DNA of 64,000 bases. Origin: Duganella sp. Root1480D1. GTDB taxonomy: Bacteria; Pseudomonadota; Gammaproteobacteria; Burkholderiales; Burkholderiaceae_D. How positions within the stretch are numbered: position 1 is the first letter of the stretch; every line of letters begins with the position of its first letter. Location of the stretch: positions 168,085 through 232,084 of the forward strand of contig NZ_LMFZ01000034.1 in the NCBI RefSeq assembly GCF_001427305.1, in the 5' to 3' direction. Positions 37,913 through 46,739 of the stretch are shown here, piece by piece. A program made the position numbers and the translations under genes. The notes beneath the pieces are model-generated. The model made no database searches and was not told where the DNA came from. It saw only the letters and a list, made by a program, of their open reading frames with translations.

Positions 37913-38923
37913 ATGGAGAACACCCAGTTCCGCCTCGCCGCCCGCCCGGTCGGCCTGCCCAAGGACAGCGACTGGCAAATCACCAAGGAGCCGGTGCGCG
38001 AGCTGGCCGACGGTGAAGTGCTGGTCAAGACGCTCTACCTGTCGCTCGACCCCGCCATGCGCGGCTGGATGAACGACGCCAAATCTTATATCCGCCCGGT
38101 CGGCATCGGCGAAGTGATGCGCGCCGGCGGCCTGGGTGAAGTGGTGGCCTCCAGATCGCCGCGCTTCGCCGTCGGCGACAAGATCGGCGGCGGCTTCGGC
38201 GTGCAGCAGTACTGGATCGGCGCAGCCGACGACCGCCATGCCGGCCTGCACCAGATCGACACCCGCCTGGCCCCGGCCACCACCTGGCTCAATACCCTCG
38301 GCATGCCCGGCATGACCGCCTACTTCGGCCTGCTCGAAGTGGGCCAGCCAAAAGCCGGTGAAACCGTGGTCGTGTCCGGTGCGGCAGGCGCGGTCGGCCA
38401 GACGGTCGGCCAGGTGGCCAAGCAGCTTGGCTGCCGCGTGGTCGGCATTGCCGGCGGCAAAGAAAAATGCGATTTCGTGGTCAATGAACTCGGCTTTGAC
38501 GCCTGCATCGACTACAAGGGCGGCGACGTGCGTGCCGGCCTGAAGGAACACTGTCCAAATGGCGTTGACGTATACTTTGACAACGTTGGTGGCGATATCC
38601 TCGACATCGTTCTCACGCGCATCAACCTGAAGGCCCGGATTGTGATCTGCGGCGCAATTTCGCAGTACAACAATACGACAGCGGTCAAAGGCCCAGCCAA
38701 TTACCTGTCCCTGCTGGTGAACCGCGCGCGCATGGAAGGCATGGTCGTGTTCGACTACGCCGACCGCTACCACGTAGCCGTTGCCGCGCTCGGCAAATGG
38801 CTGCAGGAAGGCAAGATCAAGAGCCGGGAAGATGTCGTGCAAGGCATTGAAAAATTCCCGCAGGCGCTGACGATGCTGTTCGAAGGCAAGAACTTCGGCA
38901 AGCTGGTGCTGCAAGTCGCTTGA
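37913..38923 (+). CDS. Zinc-independent MDR-family NADP-dependent oxidoreductase (CurA-like)
   Basis: A 336-residue medium-chain reductase of the 2-alkenal/leukotriene B4 reductase group (E. coli CurA, YncB). It has the N-terminal PVGLPKDSDWQI and family loop LSLDPAMRGWM, and the nucleotide-binding SGAAGAVGQTVGQVAKQLG. No structural zinc cysteines are seen. Likely reduces alpha,beta-unsaturated carbonyls. Strong AAAAAGGAG upstream of the start. TTGCCA (37853) and TAGAAT (37878) are possible but widely spaced promoter elements. Confidence 0.92.
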   Translation: MENTQFRLAARPVGLPKDSDWQITKEPVRELADGEVLVKTLYLSLDPAMRGWMNDAKSYIRPVGIGEVMRAGGLGEVVASRSPRFAVGDKIGGGFGVQQYWIGAADDRHAGLHQIDTRLAPATTWLNTLGMPGMTAYFGLLEVGQPKAGETVVVSGAAGAVGQTVGQVAKQLGCRVVGIAGGKEKCDFVVNELGFDACIDYKGGDVRAGLKEHCPNGVDVYFDNVGGDILDIVLTRINLKARIVICGAISQYNNTTAVKGPANYLSLLVNRARMEGMVVFDYADRYHVAVAALGKWLQEGKIKSREDVVQGIEKFPQALTMLFEGKNFGKLVLQVA

Positions 38924-38973
38924 TTGCACCTCCTGCGGCGGCGCGGCTCAACCGACGCAGCGAAGGAGCCAGC

Positions 38974-39519
38974 ATGAGCCAGCAAAACCAAAACGCCACG
39001 GCCAAGGATGCCGTGGCGCTCCTCACCTCCGACCACGACAAGGTCAAGAAACTATTTCGCGAGTTTGAAAAATGCGATGCCTCGCACCAGGGCTTGAAGC
39101 ACGACCTGGCGCAGCAGATCTGCATGGACCTGACCATCCACGCCACGATCGAAGAAGAAATCTTCTATCCTGCCGTGCGCGCCGAAACGAGCCAGCAACA
39201 GCAAGTCGACGAAGCGCTGGAAGAACACGGCACCATCAAGGAACTGGTCGAACATATCCGCGGCATGGCGACCGGCGACAGCGAACTGGATGGCGCGGTG
39301 CAGAAATTGCGTGAATGCGTGGAGCATCACGTGACCGAGGAAGAACAGGAAATGTTCCCCAAAGTGCGGCAAAGCGATGCCGACCTGCTGCAACTGTGCG
39401 AACAGTTGAAAGACCGCAAGGAAGAACTGGAGCACGATTTCGGCGCCCAGCCCGTGCGCGGCAACAACACCGCCGAAGCGGAAGGCGAACGTTCGGCCAC
39501 TGGCCAGGCCGGCTCCTGA
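38974..39519 (+). CDS. Hemerythrin-domain protein
   Basis: A 181-residue cytosolic four-helix hemerythrin-like protein. Diiron ligands are visible: SDHDKVKKLFREFE, HATIEEEIFYPAVR, EEHGTIKELVEHI and VEHHVTEEEQEMFP. The C-terminus is low-complexity. Relatives handle oxygen, NO or iron stress. I chose the ATG at 38974, which has GAAGGAG upstream, over a longer open frame. Located 120 bp before a KGG stress protein, so both may belong to a stress response. Confidence 0.9.
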   Translation: MSQQNQNATAKDAVALLTSDHDKVKKLFREFEKCDASHQGLKHDLAQQICMDLTIHATIEEEIFYPAVRAETSQQQQVDEALEEHGTIKELVEHIRGMATGDSELDGAVQKLRECVEHHVTEEEQEMFPKVRQSDADLLQLCEQLKDRKEELEHDFGAQPVRGNNTAEAEGERSATGQAGS

Positions 39520-39555
39520 GCGCGAAAAATAATTTGAACTTTTACCATCGGCCTT

Positions 39556-39630
39556 CCCTCAAAGCCCAAGAAGCAGCCGCGACGCTGCTTCCGGCCCGGG
39601 CCCGCGCCCGGTTGTTGGGCACATTGAGGG
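39556..39630 (+). promoter_or_regulatory. Structured leader before the KGG stress gene
   Basis: An outer pair CCCTCAA (39556-39562) and TTGAGGG (39624-39630) encloses a perfect hairpin GAAGCAGC/GCTGCTTC (39570-39591) and a GC palindrome (about 39592-39610). The outer downstream arm abuts the Shine-Dalgarno (GAGGGAGG), so folding could limit translation. Seen by eye only. Confidence 0.4.
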
Positions 39631-39639
39631 AGGTGGATC

Positions 39640-39927
39640 ATGGCTACACAGGACGAGCAGGTCAGGATCGGCAATGGCAAGCGCGGCTTCGCGGCGATGG
39701 ATAAGGAAACCCAGCGCATGATTGCCAGCAAGGGCGGCCAGGCCGCGCACCAGAAAGGCACGGCGCATGAGTTCACCTCGGAAGAAGCACGCCGCGCCGG
39801 TCAAAAAGGCGGCGAAGTGGTGAGCCGCAACCGCGAGCACATGGCGGAAATCGGGCGCAAGGGTGGCGAGAGCCGGCAAACCGCACGCAACGGCAACCGG
39901 CAAGGAGGAAAGAACGAAGCAGGCTAA
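39640..39927 (+). CDS. KGG-repeat stress-induced protein
   Basis: A 95-residue, very hydrophilic Gly/Lys/Arg-rich protein with three KGG motifs (MIASKGGQAAHQKG, RAGQKGGEVVSRNRE, IGRKGGESRQT), the con-10/GsiB general stress protein type. Likely disordered and induced by desiccation or starvation. Strong AGGTGG-type Shine-Dalgarno. Preceded by a structured leader and followed by a convergent operon. Confidence 0.9.
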   Translation: MATQDEQVRIGNGKRGFAAMDKETQRMIASKGGQAAHQKGTAHEFTSEEARRAGQKGGEVVSRNREHMAEIGRKGGESRQTARNGNRQGGKNEAG

Positions 39928-39938
39928 GGCAGGTACGC

Positions 39939-40937
39939 TCAGCGGCGGGGCTTGGCATCCCGCAGGATACGTGCCAACGCCTCCTGGAACAGTTCCGGTT
40001 CCTCGACCTGCGGGATATGCCCTGCGCGCGGGATGCGCACGATTTGCGCGCCGGGTATCAGGCGTTGCAGGTTTTCCGCCTGCGACAGGGGCGTGATCGT
40101 GTCGGTCTCGCCCCACAGCAAGGTCACCGGCCAGGCGATTCGGCCATAGGCGTCAGGGAAATCGCTGGCTGCATGGCCACGCCGCGCCAGCAATTCCGGC
40201 AGCCAGGCCGCAACGTGCCGATAGCTGGCTTCCAGCGCCAGCGGCTGCTGGTAAACCTGCAGCCAGGCCGGCGTGACTTTGTCTTTTTCGCTGACGAAGC
40301 TTTTCAGCAGCTTTTCCGTGTGTGCCGGGTTGGTCAGGAAGCCGGCCGCCAGCGGTTGGCTGATCCAGCGCCAGCGCAGGAGCGATTGCAGCATGCTGTC
40401 GCCCTGCCCCTGGGCCTGGTCCAGGCCCAGCGCGGCATCGACCAGCACCAGGGCCTGTACCCTGCCCTCGTCCGGCGTGGACAGCAAGGCTTCCATCAAC
40501 GGCGCCGCACCAAAGGAATGTGCCACGAACACGGCGCGGCGAATGCCGGCATTATCCAGCGCCCTGCGCAGCCGCGCTGCCTGTTGCTGCTTGTCGTATT
40601 CGCCCGATGCGGGCGGGATCGAATAGCCGAACGGCGGCATGTCCAGGGCAATCGCCTGGTAGCCAAGGCTGGTGGCGGTTGCCATCGAGGCCCGCCAGGT
40701 TTCGCTCCACGAGCCGGTACCGTGCAGGAACACCACCGCCGGCGCATCGCGGCTGCCGGAACGCTGCATGAATACCTGCGCATCGCCCGCATCGACGAAC
40801 TCGCCCCCTTCGGGAGCGAGTGCCTCGCGCTTGCCGGTCTGGCGTGCTTCCGCCTGCCAAACGGCTACCGTGCCCACGACGGCCACGCCGCCGGCCAGCG
40901 CCAGCAGTGCATACGTCAGCAGGCGCTTAATAGTCAT
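39939..40937 (-). CDS. Alpha/beta hydrolase with N-terminal membrane segment
   Basis: A 332-residue hydrolase: N-terminal helix (LTYALLALAGGVAVVGTVAV), then the fold with HGTGSWSETW (oxyanion region), the nucleophile elbow VAHSFGAAP (Ser), an acid Asp near LLWGETDTITPL, and the catalytic His in RAGHIPQVEEP. The substrate is unknown. Last gene of a four-gene operon: DUF805, FAD/methyltransferase fusion, lipoprotein and this hydrolase; it overlaps the lipoprotein stop by 11 bp. Confidence 0.85.
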   Translation of the reverse strand: MTIKRLLTYALLALAGGVAVVGTVAVWQAEARQTGKREALAPEGGEFVDAGDAQVFMQRSGSRDAPAVVFLHGTGSWSETWRASMATATSLGYQAIALDMPPFGYSIPPASGEYDKQQQAARLRRALDNAGIRRAVFVAHSFGAAPLMEALLSTPDEGRVQALVLVDAALGLDQAQGQGDSMLQSLLRWRWISQPLAAGFLTNPAHTEKLLKSFVSEKDKVTPAWLQVYQQPLALEASYRHVAAWLPELLARRGHAASDFPDAYGRIAWPVTLLWGETDTITPLSQAENLQRLIPGAQIVRIPRAGHIPQVEEPELFQEALARILRDAKPRR

Positions 40938-41946
40938 ACACGTGCTCGACTTCCACTCCCTGGCGCGGTGCGTCGACCAGGTAGCGTGACAGTGCAGCCA
41001 CTGGCAACACCAGCGCGACCCGCTTGCGTCCAGGTTCGGTCAGGATCGGCTGTTCGAACAGCACCCGCGTGTCCGGCGGCGCCGCAGTTCCCTGGCCGCG
41101 CGTCAGTACCGTCACCAGGATCACGCCGCTGTTGCCTGCGATGTCCTGCAATTGCACATCCTGCAGGCCAAGGCGCGTTGCCGCCAGGCGGAAGTCGTAA
41201 TAGCGCGGCAGTTCCAGCACAGCGCGGCCATCATCCAGCATGCGCAGCAGCTTGACGTTCGGCATGTCGGCCAGGTCGTAAGGCTCGTGGTCGGCAACCA
41301 CCTGCGTCGTCATCAGGGCCGGCTCGTAGGCCGCGCGGGTTCCCAGCTTGATCAACTGGCCATAAGCCGCCTTGACCAGGTACTCGGTGGTCAGCGCATA
41401 GCGCCGTTCCAGCTTGCGCAGCATATTGGCGCCGAACAGCGGCGTTTCAGACCACAGCCCTTTCAGCTTGGCGCCGAAGTCGTACAGGTACCACGGTTCT
41501 TTCCGGATGAAGTCGACATAGTCCTGCGCCACGTGCGCGCCATATTCATCTTCCGGCGTCAGCGTGGAAGCCGTCGCCCAGCTGATGCGGCCCAGGGTAT
41601 TTTCGTACAGCGAGCGCAGGCCGTATTCCACCGTGGTGCTGCCGCCGATTACGCCAATCATCACGTGATAGCCGACGTTGCCCGGGTATTTGGCGCGCAC
41701 CTGCTCCTCGGCCACCGCCTCATAACCGGTCCAGATCTGGCCGACATGTCCGAGGAAGGGGAAATTATGCGCCGGATGCTTCTTCACATAGCGGGCGTAT
41801 TCGGCCGGGCTGTGCACCAGGAACCACTCCGGGAAAGTCAGGAAGGTCTGCTCCACGCTGCGCCGCTGCTCCGGCGCAATCGGGCTCTCTGCGGAACTGG
41901 TCAGGCAAGCGGCCAGCAGGCTCAATGCCAGCAAGAGTTTGCGCAT
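40927..41946 (-). CDS. Predicted lipoprotein of unknown function
   Basis: A 339-residue exported protein with a signal peptide ending in a plausible lipobox LLAAC (Cys about 14). The mature part starts around SPIAPEQRRSVEQTFLTFPE and contains no domain I recognise. It sits between the FAD/methyltransferase fusion (1 bp gap) and the hydrolase (11 bp overlap), so it is firmly in their operon and probably in the same pathway. Confidence 0.75.
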   Translation of the reverse strand: MRKLLLALSLLAACLTSSAESPIAPEQRRSVEQTFLTFPEWFLVHSPAEYARYVKKHPAHNFPFLGHVGQIWTGYEAVAEEQVRAKYPGNVGYHVMIGVIGGSTTVEYGLRSLYENTLGRISWATASTLTPEDEYGAHVAQDYVDFIRKEPWYLYDFGAKLKGLWSETPLFGANMLRKLERRYALTTEYLVKAAYGQLIKLGTRAAYEPALMTTQVVADHEPYDLADMPNVKLLRMLDDGRAVLELPRYYDFRLAATRLGLQDVQLQDIAGNSGVILVTVLTRGQGTAAPPDTRVLFEQPILTEPGRKRVALVLPVAALSRYLVDAPRQGVEVEHVYDY

Positions 41947-41947
41947 A

Positions 41948-44146
41948 TCAGATCCGTTTGAAAGCCATCAGGACATTCGCGGACGGATCGCCATCCTGCA
42001 CGATGCGTTCGCCCGTGTGCTGGAAACCCGCCGCCTCCACGCGTTTGATCCACTCGTCGACCGAAGCGAAGAAGCGCAGCTCCGACGAATTGACGGCCCA
42101 CGGTTCGCCCAGGCCGGCATTGAACACGCAATGCGCCAGGCTGACGAAATCGTCCATTGTGCGGTCTTTCACGTCGTGGTCGCGCACCACGAAATAGCCG
42201 CCAGGGCGCACGATGCTTGCCACCGAGGCCAGGAACGGCTCCAGCTTCTGCGGTTCCATGTGGTGCAGGCCGACGAAGCAGCTCACCAGGTCCGCGCTTT
42301 GTTCCGGCAGTTCGATCGGCGCATAGTCCTTCATGTGCACGAATTTGCCGACCTGCAGCAGGCCGCCGCGTTCCACGATGTCGACCGGTGAATAACCGGG
42401 CGCCTTGTCGTGCACCAGCGTCACCTTGCCCCTCAATTTCAGGTGCTTGCGCAGCGCGTTGACGTAGCGGCCGGTGGTGCCGATTTCCACGTAGTCTTTC
42501 AGCACCTGGTCGCCCAGCAGGCGCTTGGCCTGGGCGCCCATCTCCTCCTTCTGCACCACCAGCGACGGCAGCGCATAGCGCAGCAGCGACAGCGGCGGCG
42601 CGATGCCCGGCAGGCCGGCCTGCAAGGCGCGGTAGATCGATTCCTCGTCGTGGTTTTCCGTGGTTGCCTTGCGAATCAGGGTATGGAAACGGTCTTCCGG
42701 GAACAGGTTGAAGATGTTCTGCAAGAAGGCGTAGAACTTGTCCGCCTCGCGTTCGCTGCCGTACACCGAGTGGAACAGCGAACGGCGCGCGGCCTCGCCA
42801 TCCGGGTTCAGGTCCAGCGTCGGCGCATAGTACTTGTCCCACAACGCGCCGCGCAGGCGGTACTCGGGGTCGAGCTCGCGCTTCATGGCAAACAGTTCTT
42901 TCGCGCGCGGGTAGGCGCGGTGGAATTGTTCGTGCGTACCGTGCAGCTGGTATGGCAGGTAGTAAGTACCGCCGCATTCCAGCACGGCGTCGATCAGTTC
43001 GCGCGTCCAAACGCCAACACGTTCGCGCGCATTGTCGCGCGTGCGCTGCTTGTGGTACAGCACGAAGGCGAAGGTTTCCCCGCGCGCCCACGACAGCAAG
43101 GTACCAGGATCGGACAGCGCGTGGCGAATCGAGATATTGATCGTGTTGACCTTGTGCTTGCTGAGGATGGCCGACAACTTCGGCACGAATTCGTCCATGC
43201 GCGTGCATGGCACGAAATACTCCTGCAACACATAGGTGCGCTCCGTGCGGCCCAGCGGCTCCAGTTCCGCCGTATCGTAGCCCGCCTCGTAATTGCGCCA
43301 GTGGACCTTCTTCTTGCGGTATAGCAGCGGGTCGAGCAGGTATTCGCGGCGCCATTTGCCGAACGGCGATTCGGAGACCGACCACAGGAAATACAGTTCC
43401 GCCAGGTAGGCGCGGTTCAACGGCTGCAGGCGCGGCTTGTCGGCCGGCAGGTCGGTCACGGTCCAGGTCACGGCGCGCGCCCGGTTGTAATACGGCGGAT
43501 ACAGGTCGGCGTTATGGAAGGTGATTTCCTTGCGGCCGCGCACATTCACGTCGAACCAGGCAGGATAATCCTTGGTCGCCATCTTCACGCTGCCGCGCTG
43601 AACGCGCGTGTTCGGCACCAGTTCCAGCTCCGCCTCGGCGATGATGCCGATCGCGCCATAGCCGCCGATGGCTGCGTAAAACAGTTCGCTGTTCTGCTGC
43701 GGGCTTGCCTCGCGCACTTCGCCGCTGGCCAGCACCAGCGTAATCGAACGCACCGACAACACCACCGGCCCCAGGCCCATATAACGCCCGTGGGCATTGA
43801 CCGACAGCGCACCGCCGACGGTGAAGTTGGCATAGGTCTGCATGATCTTCACCGACAGACCGTGCGGGTCGATGAAGCGCTGGATATCGCACCAGCGAAT
43901 GCCGGCCTGCACGCGGATCAGGCGGTCCGCCGGCGAGAATTCGAGCACGCGGTTCATGCCGCGCAAATCAAGGTGCAGGCTGCCCGGGCTGGCCGTGTGG
44001 CCGCCCATGCTGAAATGGCCGCCGCCGATGGAAATCGGCAGGCTGGTCTTGCGCAGTGCATCCTGCAGGTCCGCCGTGGTGCTTGGTGTCGCTACGGCGT
44101 AGACATTGATCGGGTTGAGCTGGGTAACGTCGTTTACGGTTGGCAT
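41948..44146 (-). CDS. FAD-linked oxidase fused to a class I methyltransferase
   Basis: A 732-residue two-domain enzyme. Residues about 12-185 form a PCMH-type FAD-binding domain (SIGGGHFSMGG and NFTVGGALSVNAHGRYMG). A sugar-lactone/vanillyl-oxidase-like C-terminal part runs to about 440 (FHRAYPRAKELFAMKRELDP). From about 445 a helical linker leads into a Rossmann methyltransferase (VEIGTTGRYVNALRK, SADLVSCFVGLHHMEPQKL, ASIVRPGGYFVVRDHDV). Both halves look intact. I do not know the substrate. Translated 4 bp after DUF805 and 1 bp before a lipoprotein gene. The frame is continuous, so the fusion is not an obvious sequencing join. Confidence 0.82.
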   Translation of the reverse strand: MPTVNDVTQLNPINVYAVATPSTTADLQDALRKTSLPISIGGGHFSMGGHTASPGSLHLDLRGMNRVLEFSPADRLIRVQAGIRWCDIQRFIDPHGLSVKIMQTYANFTVGGALSVNAHGRYMGLGPVVLSVRSITLVLASGEVREASPQQNSELFYAAIGGYGAIGIIAEAELELVPNTRVQRGSVKMATKDYPAWFDVNVRGRKEITFHNADLYPPYYNRARAVTWTVTDLPADKPRLQPLNRAYLAELYFLWSVSESPFGKWRREYLLDPLLYRKKKVHWRNYEAGYDTAELEPLGRTERTYVLQEYFVPCTRMDEFVPKLSAILSKHKVNTINISIRHALSDPGTLLSWARGETFAFVLYHKQRTRDNARERVGVWTRELIDAVLECGGTYYLPYQLHGTHEQFHRAYPRAKELFAMKRELDPEYRLRGALWDKYYAPTLDLNPDGEAARRSLFHSVYGSEREADKFYAFLQNIFNLFPEDRFHTLIRKATTENHDEESIYRALQAGLPGIAPPLSLLRYALPSLVVQKEEMGAQAKRLLGDQVLKDYVEIGTTGRYVNALRKHLKLRGKVTLVHDKAPGYSPVDIVERGGLLQVGKFVHMKDYAPIELPEQSADLVSCFVGLHHMEPQKLEPFLASVASIVRPGGYFVVRDHDVKDRTMDDFVSLAHCVFNAGLGEPWAVNSSELRFFASVDEWIKRVEAAGFQHTGERIVQDGDPSANVLMAFKRI

Positions 44147-44150
44147 AGTC

Positions 44151-44525
44151 TTACTTTGCGATGTTCACTTGCAGGTAATCGTGGCGCGACAGCGGGTCAT
44201 CGCCGTAACGGTTCTTGCCTTCACCGCCGCGGCGGCAAAGCAGGAGCAGTACCCAGAGCGGGCCCAGGACAGGGATCAACAGCAAAAGAAGGCTCGGGCC
44301 GGAGCGGCCGATATCGTGCAGGCGCTGGGTGGACACGGCCAGCGCGCCCCAGGTGAAGGCCAGCGCAAACACGGCGGCGCCGGGGTCGCCCAGCAACTCA
44401 TTGGCAAGCATGCCGAAGGCCAGGCAGACCAGGGCAAGTGCGACGATGCGTGTCAGCCAGGTGCGACGATTGATGCGCCCCTGGCATCGGAAATATTTTG
44501 CTAGCAGTTCCATTTCATTTCCCAC
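44151..44525 (-). CDS. DUF805 membrane protein
   Basis: A 124-residue protein of the DUF805 (YhaH-like) family, with an RCQGRINRRTWLTRI-type N-terminus and three or four helices (IVALALVCLAFGMLA, AAVFALAFTWGALAV, LLLLLIPVLGPLWVLLLL). The family motif HDIGRSG is present. Function unknown. First gene of the operon ending with the alpha/beta hydrolase; promoter not obvious. Confidence 0.85.
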   Translation of the reverse strand: MGNEMELLAKYFRCQGRINRRTWLTRIVALALVCLAFGMLANELLGDPGAAVFALAFTWGALAVSTQRLHDIGRSGPSLLLLLIPVLGPLWVLLLLCRRGGEGKNRYGDDPLSRHDYLQVNIAK

Positions 44526-44591
44526 AAAGGACGGGGCGGGCCCGAAAAGTGGACTAGCTTAGCAAATCCTAATAAAGTTGCATAACGGAAT

Positions 44592-45392
44592 TCATATCGG
44601 AACACCTATGATTACGCTGGATGCCTTGAACAGGGCCGTCGCTTCGATGCCGACTTCAAGCTCCATCGACAGTTCGCTGTCGCGCGTGACGGTGGCGGCG
44701 ATGGTGCCTCCGCCAGGCAAGGCAATGGTCACCTCGGAATTAACGGCGCCAGGCTGCACGCGGCATACCGTGCCGCGCAGTTGATTTCGCGCCGACAGTT
44801 TGCCGGTTTCGCCGGTCGCCAGAATGATCGAAGAAGCCTTAACTAAAGCGAAAGCTTCAGTTCCTTCTTGCAAACACAGGCTTTCCGTGCTCTCGTGTGT
44901 GATGATTGCAACAATCTCCTGCCCTCCAACAATGCGCAGGATGATTTCATCATTGACCGCGCCCGGCTTGATGCTGGCCACGGTGCCCGAGAATTGATTG
45001 CGCGCGCTGGTTTTCATTTTCATTGATTGCAACAGGAGGTAATCATCTGCCAACCCTTGCGATTGGCGGCTCAGGTGTTTCATGAACACGGTGTGTTCGT
45101 ATTCGATGCGGCGGAAGTTCGCCACCAGTTGCGCACCCCGATGCGTGAGCCGCGTTCCGCCGCCGCCCTTGCCGCCGGCGGAACGCTCCAGCAGCGGCTC
45201 GCCTGCCAGGTTGTTCATCGCGTCGATCGCATCCCAGGCAGCCTTGTAGCTCATGCCGATGGCCTTGGCGCCTTGCGTGATCGAGCCATGTTGCGCGATG
45301 CTTGCCAGCAGCTCCACGCGCTGGTGCCCGCCAAAGTCCTGGCCATCGAGCGTGATCCATACTTCGCCTTGCAGTGCGACCTGCTTAACCAT
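44592..45392 (-). CDS. modE: Molybdate-responsive regulator ModE with two Mop domains
   Basis: A 266-residue repressor. The N-terminal LysR-like winged helix (LASIAQHGSITQGAKAIGMSYKAAW) dimerises and binds DNA. Two C-terminal Mop/TOBE domains bind molybdate (SARNQFSGTVASIKPGAVN and SARNQLRGTVCRVQPGAVN). I chose the ATG of MVKQVALQGEVW at 45392; an upstream start at 45413 would overlap modC more. Last gene of modABCE, so likely autoregulated through the ModE-box-like site before modA. Confidence 0.92.
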   Translation of the reverse strand: MVKQVALQGEVWITLDGQDFGGHQRVELLASIAQHGSITQGAKAIGMSYKAAWDAIDAMNNLAGEPLLERSAGGKGGGGTRLTHRGAQLVANFRRIEYEHTVFMKHLSRQSQGLADDYLLLQSMKMKTSARNQFSGTVASIKPGAVNDEIILRIVGGQEIVAIITHESTESLCLQEGTEAFALVKASSIILATGETGKLSARNQLRGTVCRVQPGAVNSEVTIALPGGGTIAATVTRDSELSMELEVGIEATALFKASSVIIGVPI

Positions 45393-46065
45393 TCGTGCCC
45401 TCCCCGGCCACACGGCCGTCCGACATCGTCAGTACATGGCCGCCGAAAGTAGCGGCATCGTCAGGATCGTGCGTAATCAGCAGCATCGGGATATCGAGCC
45501 GCCGTTGCAGGCTATCGAGCTCGGCGCGCATGCGCACGCGCAGGGCCGGGTCCAGCGCGGCGAATGGTTCATCGAGCAGCAAGGCGCTCGGCTCCGCCAC
45601 CAGCGCACGCGCCAGCGCCACGCGCTGCCGCTGCCCCCCGGACAATTCCATGGGCCGCTGGTGCGCCACATCGGCCAGGCCGAAAGCTTCCAGCCAATAG
45701 CGCACCGCTTCCGGTTCACCCCGCGGCGCCGGATTGAACCAGCCGCGATTCAGGCCGAAGCCGATGTTCTGCCGCACGTTCAAGTGCGGGAACAGCGCAT
45801 AGTCCTGGAACAGGTAACCCACGCGCCGTTTGCGCGCCGGCACATCGATGCCTGCGCTGCTATCGAACAGCTTTCGCCCGTCCAGTTCGATCATGCCGCT
45901 GTCCGGCTGCGACAAGCCGGCAATCGCCTTCAGCATCTGGCTCTTGCCCGCGCCCGAAGCGCCGTAGATGACTACGCGCTTGCTGGCCGATTCGAACTGC
46001 GCATCCAACTGGAAGCTGCGTGGTCCGGCACGCAGGGCCTTGCGGATGTTCACGCTGATTGTCAT
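45385..46065 (-). CDS. modC: Molybdate ABC transporter ATPase
   Basis: A 226-residue ATPase with Walker A GASGAGKS, signature LSGGQRQRVALARAL, Walker B ALLLDEPFAALDP and the switch His in LLITHDPDD. It is shorter than E. coli ModC (about 350) because it lacks the C-terminal TOBE domain; the operon's two Mop domains are in ModE. Overlaps modB by 4 bp. Confidence 0.92.
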   Translation of the reverse strand: MTISVNIRKALRAGPRSFQLDAQFESASKRVVIYGASGAGKSQMLKAIAGLSQPDSGMIELDGRKLFDSSAGIDVPARKRRVGYLFQDYALFPHLNVRQNIGFGLNRGWFNPAPRGEPEAVRYWLEAFGLADVAHQRPMELSGGQRQRVALARALVAEPSALLLDEPFAALDPALRVRMRAELDSLQRRLDIPMLLITHDPDDAATFGGHVLTMSDGRVAGEGTNG

Positions 46066-46736
46066 GCCGCCCCCTGCGCGCGGTTCGGCACCAACCGGTT
46101 GGCCGCCACCAGCACGATGATGCAGGTGAGCGACGTGATGATCACCAACAGGTTGGCCGTATCGTCCTGGCCGGCCTGCACCGCCTCATACACGGCAATC
46201 GACAGGGTCTGCGTCTTGCCGGGAATACTGCCTGCCACCATCAGCGTGGCGCCGAATTCGCCCATCGAACGCGCGAACGCCAGCAAGGTGCCTGCCAGCA
46301 CACCGCGCCACGCCAGCGGCAAGCTGACGCGCAGGAACACGGCTAGCGGCGGCACGCCAAGCACGCGGGCGGCCTGCTCCAGTTGCACGTCCACTGCTTC
46401 AAACGCCGAGCGTGCGCCTTTCAACACCAGCGGGAACGCCACCACCGCCGCCGCAATGACCGCGCCCTGCCAGGTGAAGATCAGGTTGATGCCGAAATGC
46501 TGCTGCAGCCAATGCCCGATCGGGCCATTGCGGCCGATCAGCACCAGCAGGTAATAACCCAGAACCGTCGGCGGCATCACCATCGGCAGCGTAAGCAAGG
46601 CGTCCAGCACATCGCGACCGGGAAAGCGGCCGCGCGCCAACAGGTAGCCAAAGCCGACGCCCAGTACCAGGTCGATCAAGGTAGCCCACAACGCCACCTT
46701 CAGTGACAAGCCAAGGGCAATCAACGCAGCATCCAT
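46062..46736 (-). CDS. modB: Molybdate ABC transporter permease
   Basis: A 224-residue inner-membrane permease with five or six helices and the EAA-loop region EQAARVLGVPPLAVFLRVSL. The N-terminal ALIALGLSLKVALWATLIDL is typical of ModB. Overlaps modC by 4 bp, and modA ends 3 bp upstream. Confidence 0.95.
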   Translation of the reverse strand: MDAALIALGLSLKVALWATLIDLVLGVGFGYLLARGRFPGRDVLDALLTLPMVMPPTVLGYYLLVLIGRNGPIGHWLQQHFGINLIFTWQGAVIAAAVVAFPLVLKGARSAFEAVDVQLEQAARVLGVPPLAVFLRVSLPLAWRGVLAGTLLAFARSMGEFGATLMVAGSIPGKTQTLSIAVYEAVQAGQDDTANLLVIITSLTCIIVLVAANRLVPNRAQGAA

Positions 46737-46739
46737 GTT

